DNA of 55,342 bases from Oscillospiraceae bacterium (GTDB lineage Bacteria; Bacillota; Clostridia; Oscillospirales; Ruminococcaceae): NCBI GenBank assembly GCA_028694405.1, contig JAQUTM010000001.1:1-55342 (forward strand), read 5' to 3'. The notes below the pieces were generated by a model, which did not search any database, was not told the DNA's origin, and was given only the letters and a program-made list of their open reading frames with translations. Position numbers and translations under genes: made by a program. Within the stretch, counting starts at the first letter, position 1. The number at the start of each line of letters is the position of its first letter. Positions 42,495 to 51,631 of the stretch are shown here, piece after piece.

Positions 42495-43493
42495 TTATTT
42501 ATCGGCATTACTGCCGGTTCTAAAGCTATTGCGCTCTACCAGTCGGGGAGAGAGCACAATGCGCTCAGGTACGGGTTTTTCTTTAAAAATTTCCGTTAAA
42601 ATGCTTACCGAGGTGCTGCACAGCACTTCTACCATATTGTCTACACTGGTAAGCGTAGGCAGGGTGCACTCAGCCAAAAGACTGTTATTAAAGCCGATTA
42701 CAGGTGCTTTTTTGCCCAATTTATCTAAAGCCTGCAAAGCGCCAACCGCTAAAATATCTTCACTGGTTACAATAGCGTTTATATGGGGGTGCTTTTGCAA
42801 AATAGCTTGGGCCACGGCACAGCCGTCTCCTACAGTGCGGGGAGAACGAATGGTATAGCTGTGTTTTGTAATACCAAGCTGGGTAATTGCGTTTTGAAAA
42901 CCACTCATTTTTGCTTTTCCGCTGGCAGTTTCGCAGTCATACAAGTATAAAATGTTGGAATAACCGCAATGATATAACTGCTTGACGCTGTTTTCGGTGG
43001 CGGCCGCTTCGTCACAGCTAATGCTGTAAATTCCCGGCATATCCACACGTCCGTTTATCATAATAACAGGCACTGTATGTACCGCCTGCTTAAAGTCATC
43101 GTCCAGCAAATTATCGGTAAAAGAAGAACCGATTGTAATAATAGCGTCTACACGCTTATCCAATAGGCGATTGATGCAGCGGCATTTTTCTTCTCGGGTT
43201 TCTCCTGTGCAGTAAAGCAAAACGTCATACTCTTCTGCGCGCAAAAGTTTTTCCAAAGAGCTTACTGCTTTTGCATAATACATGTCTGCTACGTCTATGC
43301 ACAGCACGCCTATCATTTTTATACTGTTAAGCCCCAAACCCCGCGCAAAAATATTAGGTGTATAACCGGTTTCTTCAATGGCTGCTAAAACCTTGGCTTT
43401 TGTTTTAGGGCTTACGTTGTCGCTTTCGTTTAAAACGCGGCTGACGGTAGCAATACTAACCCCTGCTTTTTCTGCAATATCGTAGATGTTCAT
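42495..43493 (-). CDS. LacI-family transcriptional regulator of hexuronate genes
   Basis: 332 residues. The helix-turn-helix IYDIAEKAGVSIATVSRVLNE is at residues 3-23, the hinge helix follows at about 50-60, and the rest is the periplasmic-binding-protein-like effector domain (about 62-332). It lies between divergent uxaC and uxaB-uxaA, and two near-identical 14-base palindromes occupy the divergent promoters, so it most likely represses both sides until a hexuronate or pathway intermediate binds. Effector identity is inferred from context only. Confidence 0.9.
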   Translation of the reverse strand: MNIYDIAEKAGVSIATVSRVLNESDNVSPKTKAKVLAAIEETGYTPNIFARGLGLNSIKMIGVLCIDVADMYYAKAVSSLEKLLRAEEYDVLLYCTGETREEKCRCINRLLDKRVDAIITIGSSFTDNLLDDDFKQAVHTVPVIMINGRVDMPGIYSISCDEAAATENSVKQLYHCGYSNILYLYDCETASGKAKMSGFQNAITQLGITKHSYTIRSPRTVGDGCAVAQAILQKHPHINAIVTSEDILAVGALQALDKLGKKAPVIGFNNSLLAECTLPTLTSVDNMVEVLCSTSVSILTEIFKEKPVPERIVLSPRLVERNSFRTGSNADK

Positions 43494-43555
43494 GTAATTC
43501 TCCTAACTGCGCCAAGGCTTTCAAAACACAATTTTATATGCCAAACAGAGCCTTT

Positions 43556-43586
43556 ACTTACAGAAAAGCCACGCTTTTCTGTAAGT
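43556..43586 (-). repeat. Perfect 14-bp hairpin at the 5' end of the regulator-uxaC transcript
   Basis: ACTTACAGAAAAGC (43556-43569) pairs perfectly with GCTTTTCTGTAAGT (43573-43586) around a 3-base loop. The right arm overlaps operator bases 43580-43593, and the predicted transcript start near 43589 puts the stem at the extreme 5' end of the mRNA. No T run follows on the minus strand. Confidence 0.75.
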
Positions 43587-43593
43587 GTTTACA
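43580..43593. promoter_or_regulatory. Operator 1, LacI-family, over the regulator-uxaC promoter
   Basis: Minus strand TGTAAACACTTACA, one base different from operator 2. It begins 2 bases after the minus-strand -10 box, covering the transcript start. Confidence 0.7.
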
Positions 43594-43595
43594 AT

Positions 43596-43624
43596 ATTAT
43601 AACGAATATTTGCGCAGAAAGCAA
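43596..43624 (-). promoter_or_regulatory. Promoter of the regulator-uxaC operon
   Basis: Minus strand TTGCTT (43624-43619) and TATAAT (43601-43596) with a 17-base spacer. Confidence 0.7.
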
Positions 43625-43680
43625 GGGAATAATCTAGGCAGAATGCCGAAAAAAGAAGTTAAAAATTATAATATTTGCTA

Positions 43681-43709
43681 TTGTATCCATTCTAAACAAG
43701 GTGTATAAT
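43681..43709 (+). promoter_or_regulatory. Promoter of the uxaB-uxaA operon
   Basis: TTGTAT (43681-43686) and TATAAT (43704-43709) with a 17-base spacer; the last base of the -10 is the first base of operator 2. Confidence 0.7.
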
Positions 43710-43722
43710 GTAAGCACTTACA
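43709..43722. promoter_or_regulatory. Operator 2, LacI-family, over the uxaB promoter
   Basis: TGTAAGCACTTACA, with perfectly complementary outer 6-mers (TGTAAG/CTTACA), starts at the end of the -10 box. Near-identity to operator 1 in the mirror-image position supports control by the LacI protein encoded next to it. Confidence 0.75.
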
Positions 43723-43795
43723 AAAGCAAAAAGAGAAAACTCTGTATGCTTTTAACAAAAAAAAGAGATAAAAAAGGTAAAAACCGGAGGATAAT

Positions 43796-45283
43796 ATGGA
43801 AAAACTAAGCTATGCTACCCTAAAGGCTCAAAACTATAATGGATATTTATTAGAAAATGCTCCCGAGCGCGTACTGCAATTTGGTGAAGGCAACTTTTTG
43901 CGTGCATTTGTAGATTACTTTATAGATGTTGCAAACGAAAAGTGCGGCTTTAACAGCAAAGTTGTATTAACCCAACCCATTGCCCCCGGCCTATCTAATA
44001 TGATTAACGCACAAGAGGGCTTGTATACCTTGTATTTGCGTGGCAGCGAAAACGGCAAAAAAATTAACGATAAACGCATTATCAGCTGCGTAAGCCGCTG
44101 CTTAAACCCCTATGAGGATTATCAGGCTTTATTGGACTGTGCCCATAATCCCGACCTGCGTTTTATTGTAAGCAACACCACCGAGGCAGGTATTGTGCAC
44201 GAGAGCGAGAGCAAATTTGACCAAGAACCGCCTGTTAGCTTTCCCGCAAAATTGACACGCCTCATGTATGAGCGCTTTAAAGTGTTTGGCAGCCAAAAAG
44301 GTAAAGGCTTTGTTATTTTGTCTTGTGAGCTGATTGATAACAACGGTAAAGAGCTGGAGCGCTGTGTGCAGGCTTACATTAAAGACTGGGGTCTTGAGGA
44401 CGCTTTTGCAGCATGGGTAAAAGAGGAGAACATTTTCTGCTCTACCTTGGTTGACCGTATTGTTACCGGTTATCCGCGCAATGAGGCTGCTGAAATTAAT
44501 GCCGCCAACAACTACGAGGATAACATTATTGATACCGGTGAAGTATTTGGATTTTGGGTTATTGAAGGACCGGAGAGCTTGAAAGAGGAGCTTCCCTTTG
44601 CAAAAGCCGGCCTGCCTGTGCTCATTACCGATGACCACACTCCTTACAAAAAACGTAAAGTGCGCATTTTAAACGGTGCCCATACAAGCATGGTTTTGGC
44701 AGCTTACCTAGCAGGCCAAGATATTGTGCGCAACTGTATGCATGACGATGTAATCAAAGGTTTTATGAATAAAACCATTTACGATGAGATTATCCCAACC
44801 TTAACCTTGCCCGAGCAAGAGCTGAAAGACTTTGCCGCCGCTGTTGAGGACCGTTTTAATAACCCGTTTATCGACCATGCGCTGCTTTCTATCAGCTTAA
44901 ACAGCACCAGCAAATGGAAAGCCCGCGTATTGCCCAGCTTTAAAGGCTTTGTAGATAAATTTGGCAAATTGCCCGCGTGCATCACCTTTAGCTTTGCAGC
45001 GTATATTGCATTTTACAACTGTGTGCGTTTGGAAGAGGACGGCATGGTTGCAGCCCGTCCGGCAGGCAATGAGTACAAAGTAAGCGATGACCGCGCAGTT
45101 TTAGAGTTTTTTGCTGCTCATAAAGATGACGACAACAAAACCTTGGCACATGCTGTTTGCACAAACATCGACATGTGGGGTGAAGATTTAACCCGGTATG
45201 CAGGTTTTGAAGAGGCAGTTGTAAAAGCTTTAGATGACATTAAAACCATGGGTGCTTACGACGCGATGAAAGCACGCATCTAA
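43796..45283 (+). CDS. uxaB: Tagaturonate reductase (altronate oxidoreductase)
   Basis: Reduces D-tagaturonate to D-altronate with NADH. 495 residues, polyol-specific dehydrogenase family. VLQFGEGNFLRAFVDYFID (residues 26-44) is the nucleotide-binding start, FGFWVIEG and DDHTPYKKRKVRILNGAHTS (about 282-301) hold the substrate and catalytic Lys region. CGGAGGA ribosome binding site. Together with uxaC and uxaA it forms the galacturonate branch; no uxuA or uxuB is seen. Confidence 0.93.
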   Translation: MEKLSYATLKAQNYNGYLLENAPERVLQFGEGNFLRAFVDYFIDVANEKCGFNSKVVLTQPIAPGLSNMINAQEGLYTLYLRGSENGKKINDKRIISCVSRCLNPYEDYQALLDCAHNPDLRFIVSNTTEAGIVHESESKFDQEPPVSFPAKLTRLMYERFKVFGSQKGKGFVILSCELIDNNGKELERCVQAYIKDWGLEDAFAAWVKEENIFCSTLVDRIVTGYPRNEAAEINAANNYEDNIIDTGEVFGFWVIEGPESLKEELPFAKAGLPVLITDDHTPYKKRKVRILNGAHTSMVLAAYLAGQDIVRNCMHDDVIKGFMNKTIYDEIIPTLTLPEQELKDFAAAVEDRFNNPFIDHALLSISLNSTSKWKARVLPSFKGFVDKFGKLPACITFSFAAYIAFYNCVRLEEDGMVAARPAGNEYKVSDDRAVLEFFAAHKDDDNKTLAHAVCTNIDMWGEDLTRYAGFEEAVVKALDDIKTMGAYDAMKARI

Positions 45284-45303
45284 GCTAAAATATAAAAAAC
45301 CAT

Positions 45304-45344
45304 GGGGTGCAGCAGGCTTGAATAAAACCAAACCGCTGCGCCCC
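45304..45344 (+). repeat. Hairpin between uxaB and uxaA
   Basis: GGGGTGCAGC (45304-45313) pairs with GCTGCGCCCC (45335-45344) with one G-T pair and a 21-base loop. AAAGCTG follows instead of T bases, so it is more likely a mRNA-stability element than a terminator. Confidence 0.5.
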
Positions 45345-45387
45345 AAAGCTGTATAAAAGCTTGCTTTATAAAACAGGAGGACACCCC

Positions 45388-46869
45388 ATGACACAGTTAA
45401 TACAAATACATGCCGAGGATAATGTTGCCGTTGCCATGTGCCCTATTGCCAAGGGTACTGAAATTGCCATTGGAGAGGTTACGGTAACAGCTTGTGAAGA
45501 TATTAAGCAAGGGCACAAAATTGCCATAAAAAATATTGCGCAGGGTGAGGCAGTAATAAAGTACGGTTTTCCCATTGGACACGCAAAAACTGTCATTGAA
45601 AAAGGCAGCTGGGTGCATGTGCACAATGTAAAAACAGGTTTAAGCGAAGAGACTGCCTACAGCTACGAACCCAATATTACACCGCTTGCACCGATTGCAG
45701 CCGAAACCTTTAACGGGTATATGCGCAAAGAGGGCCGTGCGGCTATCCGCAATGAAATTTGGATTATCCCCACTGTTGGCTGTGTAAACAGCGTGGCAGA
45801 AAAGCTGGTGCGTGATAATCAAAACCTTGTTGCAGGTAGTGTAGAAGGCTTGTACACCTTCCCACACCCTTTTGGATGCAGCCAGATGGGCGACGACCAC
45901 GCACAAACCCGCAAATTGCTTGCAGCTTTGGTAAATCACCCCAATGCGGCAGGCGTATTGGTGCTTAGCCTTGGCTGCGAAAATTTAACACCGGAGCAGT
46001 TTAAAGCCGAGCTTGGCACATGGGACGATAATCGTGTAAAATTTTTGGTATGCCAAGATGTTGAGGACGAGTTTGAAGCAGGCGGTGCATTGCTAAAACA
46101 GCTTGCAGAGTATGCAGCACAGTTTAAACGAGAAGCCATACCTGTAAGCAAACTGGTTATTGGTATGAAATGCGGCGGCAGCGACGGTTTAAGCGGCATT
46201 ACCGCAAACCCAACCGTAGGTGCCTTTAGCGATAAGCTGATTGCACGCGGCGGCACCACTGTTTTAACCGAGGTACCCGAGATGTTTGGTGCCGAGGGTA
46301 TGCTGATGAACCGCTGTGTAACAAAAGAAGTTTATGATAAAGCCGTGAATATGATTGATGGCTTTAAGCACTATTTTACCAGTCACAATCAGGTTGTTTA
46401 TGAAAACCCCAGCCCCGGCAACAAAGAAGGCGGAATTACAACGTTGGAGGATAAATCCTTAGGCTGTGTGCAAAAAGGGGGTAAGGCACCTGTAAGTGAT
46501 GTTATTGGTTACGGTGACCAGATAACCACGCAAGGCTTAAATATGTTAAGCGGCCCGGGTAATGATTTGGTAAGTGCCACTGCCATGACGGCGGCAGGTG
46601 CACATATGGTACTGTTTACAACAGGTCGCGGCACGCCCTTTGGCGCTCCTGCACCTACGGTAAAAATAAGTACAAATAACGCATTATATAATAAAAAGAA
46701 AAACTGGATTGACTTTAACGCAGGCGGCATTGCAGACGGAGACACCATTGACCAAACAGCCGAGAATTTGCTTAAATTTGTAATTGAAATTGCAAGCGGT
46801 AAGCAAACAAAAACAGAGCAAAACGGATACCGTGAAATTAGTATTTTTAAAGACGGTGTTGTACTGTAA
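45388..46869 (+). CDS. uxaA: Altronate dehydratase
   Basis: Dehydrates D-altronate to 2-keto-3-deoxygluconate. 493 residues from the ATG at 45388, which follows AGGAGG by 7 bases; the frame extends to 45361 without a site. It has the N-terminal SAF domain (about 1-90: HAEDNVAVA...GYPIGHAK-like KYGFPIGHAKTVIEKG) and the C-terminal UxaA catalytic domain (HPFGCSQMGDDH, KCGGSDGLSGITANPTVG, TTGRGTPFG). Kdg kinase and aldolase are not in the window. Confidence 0.95.
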   Translation: MTQLIQIHAEDNVAVAMCPIAKGTEIAIGEVTVTACEDIKQGHKIAIKNIAQGEAVIKYGFPIGHAKTVIEKGSWVHVHNVKTGLSEETAYSYEPNITPLAPIAAETFNGYMRKEGRAAIRNEIWIIPTVGCVNSVAEKLVRDNQNLVAGSVEGLYTFPHPFGCSQMGDDHAQTRKLLAALVNHPNAAGVLVLSLGCENLTPEQFKAELGTWDDNRVKFLVCQDVEDEFEAGGALLKQLAEYAAQFKREAIPVSKLVIGMKCGGSDGLSGITANPTVGAFSDKLIARGGTTVLTEVPEMFGAEGMLMNRCVTKEVYDKAVNMIDGFKHYFTSHNQVVYENPSPGNKEGGITTLEDKSLGCVQKGGKAPVSDVIGYGDQITTQGLNMLSGPGNDLVSATAMTAAGAHMVLFTTGRGTPFGAPAPTVKISTNNALYNKKKNWIDFNAGGIADGDTIDQTAENLLKFVIEIASGKQTKTEQNGYREISIFKDGVVL

Positions 46870-46920
46870 AACCTATCTTTGCGTTTTATTTTTACGCTCT
46901 TTTGAAATATTTTAAATAAA

Positions 46921-46967
46921 AGTAAAAGCGGTATGGCCTGTGTGGCTATACCGCTTTTACTTTTTAT
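46921..46967. terminator. Bidirectional terminator between uxaA and the glycan cluster
   Basis: AGTAAAAGCGGTAT (46921-46934) with GCC pairs with GGC and ATACCGCTTTTACT (46948-46961) around TGTGT, with T bases on both strands. It serves uxaA on the plus strand and the ATP-grasp/HAD gene on the minus strand. Confidence 0.88.
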
Positions 46968-47012
46968 TATATTTTAAATTTATATTGTTATATTAAAGCC
47001 GGGTATATTGGT

Positions 47013-48305
47013 TTACATTCGCCAGTCAATTAAACATTCGATACTGTCTAAATCAAATACAGGCAAGCCAAGCTCCTCTGCAACACTGCGACGTTCACTA
47101 AAGCTGTCATCAATAAAAATGGCATTTTTATGATGTTTAATATAGTGAGCCTTGTTTTCCCCCGGCGCAATATGCAGTATCTCATCAAACAGACAAATGC
47201 CGATTTTGTGAGCAGCCAGTGTGTTTTCAACATCTTTTGCGTGTTTTGTTAATAATGTGACAGTTTTTTCTTGGTTAACACATTGATATAGAAACATCAT
47301 CAAGTAGCTGTTTACTGTATCTTTATTTAAAATTAAAGTATCATCTAAATCAACATACACATGATCATATTTTATTTTGGTATCATATCGATTGATAAAA
47401 GCACGATCTACCGTAATATCATAATCGTTTGCATTTATGCTTACATCATAGTCCATTGCAGTATATAAGCTAAGCTGTGCAAAGTTGATGTTTAGGTTAC
47501 GGCTTACCCCCATAGTACCGGGAATACGGGGACTTATTTCTAAAAGCTTGTAAGCCCCTTCATTATTCTTTTTCACTTGAAAAAACCAAGCACCTTTAAA
47601 GGTGAGCTTTTGGTTTATGGTGTTTGCAATTTGCTGTACCTGTATAGGTAAAGGGACAATATGGCTGTTTACGCTAATGCCTGTTTTTATACGCGCACGG
47701 TCACGCATTTTGGCACATTGCAGTACCCCGTATTTGTCTGTAAAACAGTCTATGGTATATTCCATACCGCTTAAATATTCGCAAATTACCATAGGCTCGG
47801 TGCTTTCTTGCAAAGCTTCTTTTAGCTGTACGGCAGAAGTTATCTTTTTTGCACCCACGCTGCCTTGCCCAACGGTAGGCTTTATAAAAACAGGGTAGCT
47901 TGTCACCTCGTGCGGGTTTGCAAAGGTGCGGGGGATAAAATCTGCTCCACTGAAAAAGGCGTAAGTTTTCGCCTTGTCGCGGCAGATATCTACCGTAGGC
48001 AGAGGGGAGGTAATTACCGCTGCACAAAGTCGGTCTGTATGCTGTGCAAGCATTAAATTAACACTGTCATGAGCAGGGTAAATAAACGAAATTTCATTTT
48101 GGGTACAAACGCGGTTCATTTCTTCAATAAAGTCCGCATCTGTTACAAAGGGCAAGCCCTCAATTAAATTTTTGTATACATAGTAGGAATGGTCTCGGCT
48201 GCTGGTACCACCCCAAACCTCAAATATTGTAGAATATTTGAGCGCGTTGTGCAGCTCTAAACCGATTTCTGTGCCGGCAGGAAAAACCAATACTTTTTTC
48301 TTCAT
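47013..48305 (-). CDS. ATP-grasp ligase fused to a HAD-like domain
   Basis: 430 residues in two parts. The N-terminal ATP-grasp (about 1-300) has a Rossmann-like start, VFIKPTVGQGSVGAKK near residue 139 for ATP and LLEISPRIPGT near residue 254 for metal. The C-terminal part (about 312-430) has a complete haloacid dehalogenase core: DLDDT at 319-323 (motif I), TLLTK near 350 (motif II) and FIDDSF with Asp399-Asp400 (motif IV). The two could act on one substrate, adding an amino acid to a glycan precursor and removing a phosphate, but the reaction is unknown. Starts 5 bases after the glycosyltransferase stop. Confidence 0.72.
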   Translation of the reverse strand: MKKKVLVFPAGTEIGLELHNALKYSTIFEVWGGTSSRDHSYYVYKNLIEGLPFVTDADFIEEMNRVCTQNEISFIYPAHDSVNLMLAQHTDRLCAAVITSPLPTVDICRDKAKTYAFFSGADFIPRTFANPHEVTSYPVFIKPTVGQGSVGAKKITSAVQLKEALQESTEPMVICEYLSGMEYTIDCFTDKYGVLQCAKMRDRARIKTGISVNSHIVPLPIQVQQIANTINQKLTFKGAWFFQVKKNNEGAYKLLEISPRIPGTMGVSRNLNINFAQLSLYTAMDYDVSINANDYDITVDRAFINRYDTKIKYDHVYVDLDDTLILNKDTVNSYLMMFLYQCVNQEKTVTLLTKHAKDVENTLAAHKIGICLFDEILHIAPGENKAHYIKHHKNAIFIDDSFSERRSVAEELGLPVFDLDSIECLIDWRM

Positions 48306-48310
48306 AGCTT

Positions 48311-49264
48311 TTACGTCCTCTTGTGTAATTTGCGTGCCAAGGCTTTAAAGGGATAGCTTATGGTGCGCCCGCTTAAATAGGCAATAAGTGTCCCTTTTTC
48401 TTTATAAGGCTTATACAGCTGTGCAAAGGTTTGCTTTGCAGCACTGTCGCCTTTTAGCACTTGGCCAAAAACGGCACCCAACAATTCTTTTTTAGCAGGG
48501 ATTAGTGCCTTTTTTACGCCAAATGTTGTTTCGGCATAGCTTTCCAACGTCTGAAAATATTCTACCAAATTATAATTGAGATTTTTTATGCGTCCAAAGC
48601 TGGAGGCAGAGCCGTAACGATAAGCGCTCATTACTTCTTTTAGGCAATAAATATCTCCCTGCATAACCAATAGCATAATAAGGGTACGGTCAGAAACATA
48701 ACGATGTGCGCTTTGCATAACAGAGTAGTCGTAAGCAGGCTGCAAAAAGATATTTCGGTACACCAGTGTGGCAGTTTGACCCGGAAAAATACCGGTAGCA
48801 AACTCTTTTTTGGTGTATACAGTGCCACTGTAAAAGCTAAAGTTAACAGGTTTATCTACATCTGCATTTTCATTGTCCACAAGCTTACAAGCGTGTACAC
48901 AGGCAATATATTGGTTGTTTTGCTCTAAAAAATCCACTTGCTTTTGTAGTTTACAGGTGTCCAGCCAAAAGTCATCGCCCTCTAAACAGGCAATATACTT
49001 GCCGCGGCAGCGCTTTTTTAAATCATAGTAGTTAGCGGTAGCACCCATGTTTTTTTCGCGGTAAAACATACGAAAAACAGCGGGGTGTTTTTCCTCATAT
49101 TCTTTTAAAACAGCGCGTGTGCCGTCTGGGCTGCAATCTTCTCCCACCAAAATTTCAAAGGAAAAGTTTGTGTGCTGCATTAAAATACTGTCTAAGGCTT
49201 TGCGTATAAAACGTTCATGGTTATAAGTAATTACCACTACGCTTAGTAAAATGTCGTCTGGCAT
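48311..49264 (-). CDS. Family 2 glycosyltransferase
   Basis: 317 residues. The GT-A fold start LLSVVVITYNHERFIRKALDSI, VGEDCSPDGT for the nucleotide and ACLEGDDFWLD for the metal are intact. The closest pattern is that of capsule or teichoic-type glycosyltransferases; sugar and acceptor cannot be read. AGAGGAA ribosome binding site; between the GT4 gene and the ATP-grasp/HAD gene on one transcript. Confidence 0.88.
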   Translation of the reverse strand: MPDDILLSVVVITYNHERFIRKALDSILMQHTNFSFEILVGEDCSPDGTRAVLKEYEEKHPAVFRMFYREKNMGATANYYDLKKRCRGKYIACLEGDDFWLDTCKLQKQVDFLEQNNQYIACVHACKLVDNENADVDKPVNFSFYSGTVYTKKEFATGIFPGQTATLVYRNIFLQPAYDYSVMQSAHRYVSDRTLIMLLVMQGDIYCLKEVMSAYRYGSASSFGRIKNLNYNLVEYFQTLESYAETTFGVKKALIPAKKELLGAVFGQVLKGDSAAKQTFAQLYKPYKEKGTLIAYLSGRTISYPFKALARKLHKRT

Positions 49265-49288
49265 AGCATTCCTCTTATATTATTAATC

Positions 49289-50506
49289 TTACAGGCTTTT
49301 TAACATTTGGGCAAAGTTATCATAGTTTTTAGCAGCTACAAAACCCTTTTGCCAAGTTGCATAGGCTGCATTGCGCTTTTTGGTTGCAGGCAGTTGATGC
49401 AAGCTGCACAAAGCTTGGGCAATTTGCTGTGGGGTAGGGTCAGAACCCAGTAAAATGCCGTTATCCTCGTTTACAATTTCTCGCGTACCGCCAACGTCTG
49501 TGGCAATAACAGGCAGCCCAAAGCTCATGGCCTCCATGATAGAAACAGGAAGCCCTTCACTGGAGGAGACATTTAAAAATACGTCATAGGGGTGCTGTGT
49601 CATGGTACTGCGCACTTCACTGCCAGGCATTGCCCCTAAAAAGGTGTAGGAGATATTGGGCTTATCTGCCAGTAACGTTGCGGCCTCTTTGCGAGTTTCG
49701 TCTCCCAGAGGACCGTCTCCGATATGATGCCACACCACAGGAATGTCGCCAATAAGTGCCAGTGCCTGTGCAATCAGCGTCACCCGTTTAACCGGTACCA
49801 TATGGCTTACACTGATAATACGCAAGCTGTCACTTGGCACTGGGGGATTGGTGATGTTGTTATCTACGCCTAAATAACAAACCAAATGCTTTTGCAGATT
49901 ATAAGGTACAAAGGTGTCGTTGTAGTAATCGCGGCCCTGCTTTGATATAAATACAACTCTGTCCAGCAAAGCGTCCATTTGCGCCTTATAGGGCTGGTAG
50001 GGGATAAGCGGTGTTTGATACAAATCGTAACGGTGGGTGCGTGTTACAAACCGCAGGTTTGGATATTTTTTTTTGTGGCTTAGTACAGATAAAATATTGT
50101 AATTGTACCAGTAGCTATAGCACACGCCTTGTGTCTGTTTGGTAAGCGGCAGATTTTTTTTCAAAAAGCGGTACAGCTTTTGTCCGCTGAAAAAATACAT
50201 AAGCGCATACCAAACATTTTTGCAAGAAAAAGTATTGTGTTTTTTTAGCCAGCCCAGTTCTTTCCACACCATAGGCGTAAACGGCGCACAAATAAGACCT
50301 TTTAGCTTGTCGCCAAGGTTTAGTACGGTGTTGGCGCGCAGTACGCGTATAGAGTCGGGTAGCGGGGTGGTTTGTTCATCTGTAATATTTTTGCTTATAA
50401 TGGTAATGTCAAAATGCTGTTGTAAATAGGGCAGTTCGGCACATAAAAAGGTTGCTTCGCCTTTTCCAAAGGGAAAGCTGTCTGTAAGCAAAAACAGTTT
50501 TTTCAA
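49289..50506 (-). CDS. Family 4 glycosyltransferase (GT-B fold)
   Basis: 405 residues from a TTG start at 50506, supported by AGGAG 8 bases upstream; the in-frame GTG at 50521 overlaps that site and is unlikely. N-terminal LLTDSFPFGKGEATFL is the acceptor-side glycine loop, and SSSEGLPVSIMEAMSFGLPVIATDVGGTRE near the C terminus is the nucleotide-sugar binding signature. Likely acts on surface polysaccharide in the cytosol. Confidence 0.9.
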   Translation of the reverse strand: MKKLFLLTDSFPFGKGEATFLCAELPYLQQHFDITIISKNITDEQTTPLPDSIRVLRANTVLNLGDKLKGLICAPFTPMVWKELGWLKKHNTFSCKNVWYALMYFFSGQKLYRFLKKNLPLTKQTQGVCYSYWYNYNILSVLSHKKKYPNLRFVTRTHRYDLYQTPLIPYQPYKAQMDALLDRVVFISKQGRDYYNDTFVPYNLQKHLVCYLGVDNNITNPPVPSDSLRIISVSHMVPVKRVTLIAQALALIGDIPVVWHHIGDGPLGDETRKEAATLLADKPNISYTFLGAMPGSEVRSTMTQHPYDVFLNVSSSEGLPVSIMEAMSFGLPVIATDVGGTREIVNEDNGILLGSDPTPQQIAQALCSLHQLPATKKRNAAYATWQKGFVAAKNYDNFAQMLKSL

Positions 50507-50542
50507 AGTATGGCTCCTCACTTATCTGTTTGGCACAGCTGA

Positions 50543-51631
50543 TTATTTTCTGCTGTTAAACGTGTCGGCTTTAAAATCCATAGTAGAAGTATTATCTAAA
50601 GGCAGGTGTACGGTTTTCCCCTCACTGGCAGCCTTGTATACCGCAAGCACCAATTCTAGTGCGCGGCGTCCCGCATAGGCGTCTACATAGGGCTGGCGGT
50701 CTGTTTCAATGGCATTTATAACGTCGGCATACAGCGGGGTATGGCCAAAGCCGTAAACTGTGGGCGGGTTTTCGTGATAAGTTTGTTTTACGGTTTCCGG
50801 GTCGTCCAAACCGTCTGCAAAACGCCATTCTTCAATTACATTTACGCTTTTACCGCCTGCTTTAACGGTGCCTTTTTCGCCAAATAAATATAAGGTTTCT
50901 TCTAAGTTTTGTGGGTAAATATTGGTTGTGCCCTCAATAATACCATAAGCGCCGTTTTGAAAACGGACAAGAGCAATGCCTAAGTCCTCGGCGTCAATAT
51001 ACTCGTGGTTTAAGTTATCGGTAAAGGCAACTACTTCGCTTACTTCATCGCCCATCATCCAGCGCAGCAAATCAATATTATGAATACACTGGTTCATCAA
51101 AGCACCGCCGTCCTGTTCATAGGTGCCGCGCCAAGGGGCTTGCTTGTAGTAGTCTACGCCGCGATTCCACCTGATGTGGGCTGTACCGTGAAACAAACGT
51201 CCAAATCGACCGGCCTCCATGGCCTCTCGAATTTTTTGTATAGATTTGTTAAACCGGTTTTGGTGACAGGCACATACTTTTACGTTATATTCTTTCGCGG
51301 CGGCAATAATAGCGTCTGCGTCTGCAAGGCTAAGGGCAATGGGTTTTTCAATAATGACGTTGCAGCCTGCTTTAATACAGTCCAGCGCAATGGAGGCGTG
51401 TTTGCCGTTTTCGGTACAAATGGCTACCAGAGTTGGTTTTTGCTCTGCCAGCAAAGTTTTATAATCGGTGTAAGTGCAAACCCCCGCGTCTTTTAACGCA
51501 AACATGTCCAGTTTTTCGTCCATACGCTCGGGTACAACATCACAAATTGCAGTTAGCTGTAATTTGTTTGCCTTTGCGGCGGCAAAGTGGTTGGGACTAA
51601 TGCGGCCACAGCCAATAATAGCATATTTCAT
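50543..51631 (-). CDS. Gfo/Idh/MocA-family oxidoreductase, WbpB/WlbA-like
   Basis: 362 residues. NAD-binding IIGCGRIS at residues 5-12 and the EKPIALS loop with catalytic Lys96 are intact, and the GALMNQCIHNIDLLRWMMGD segment fits sugar dehydrogenases. Similar proteins oxidise UDP-N-acetylglucosaminuronate at C3. With the UDP-GlcNAc-type dehydrogenase just upstream on the minus strand, a 3-keto sugar step toward a diamino uronic acid is plausible, though no aminotransferase is in view. It is the first gene after its own promoter. Confidence 0.82.
   Translation of the reverse strand: MKYAIIGCGRISPNHFAAAKANKLQLTAICDVVPERMDEKLDMFALKDAGVCTYTDYKTLLAEQKPTLVAICTENGKHASIALDCIKAGCNVIIEKPIALSLADADAIIAAAKEYNVKVCACHQNRFNKSIQKIREAMEAGRFGRLFHGTAHIRWNRGVDYYKQAPWRGTYEQDGGALMNQCIHNIDLLRWMMGDEVSEVVAFTDNLNHEYIDAEDLGIALVRFQNGAYGIIEGTTNIYPQNLEETLYLFGEKGTVKAGGKSVNVIEEWRFADGLDDPETVKQTYHENPPTVYGFGHTPLYADVINAIETDRQPYVDAYAGRRALELVLAVYKAASEGKTVHLPLDNTSTMDFKADTFNSRK

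Larger units (their letters stand above)
43494..43795. other. Divergent regulatory region of the hexuronate locus
   Basis: About 300 bases that carry two back-to-back promoters, two LacI-type operators and a long perfect hairpin at the start of the predicted regulator transcript. Each is listed separately. No other gene was recognised. Confidence 0.7.
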
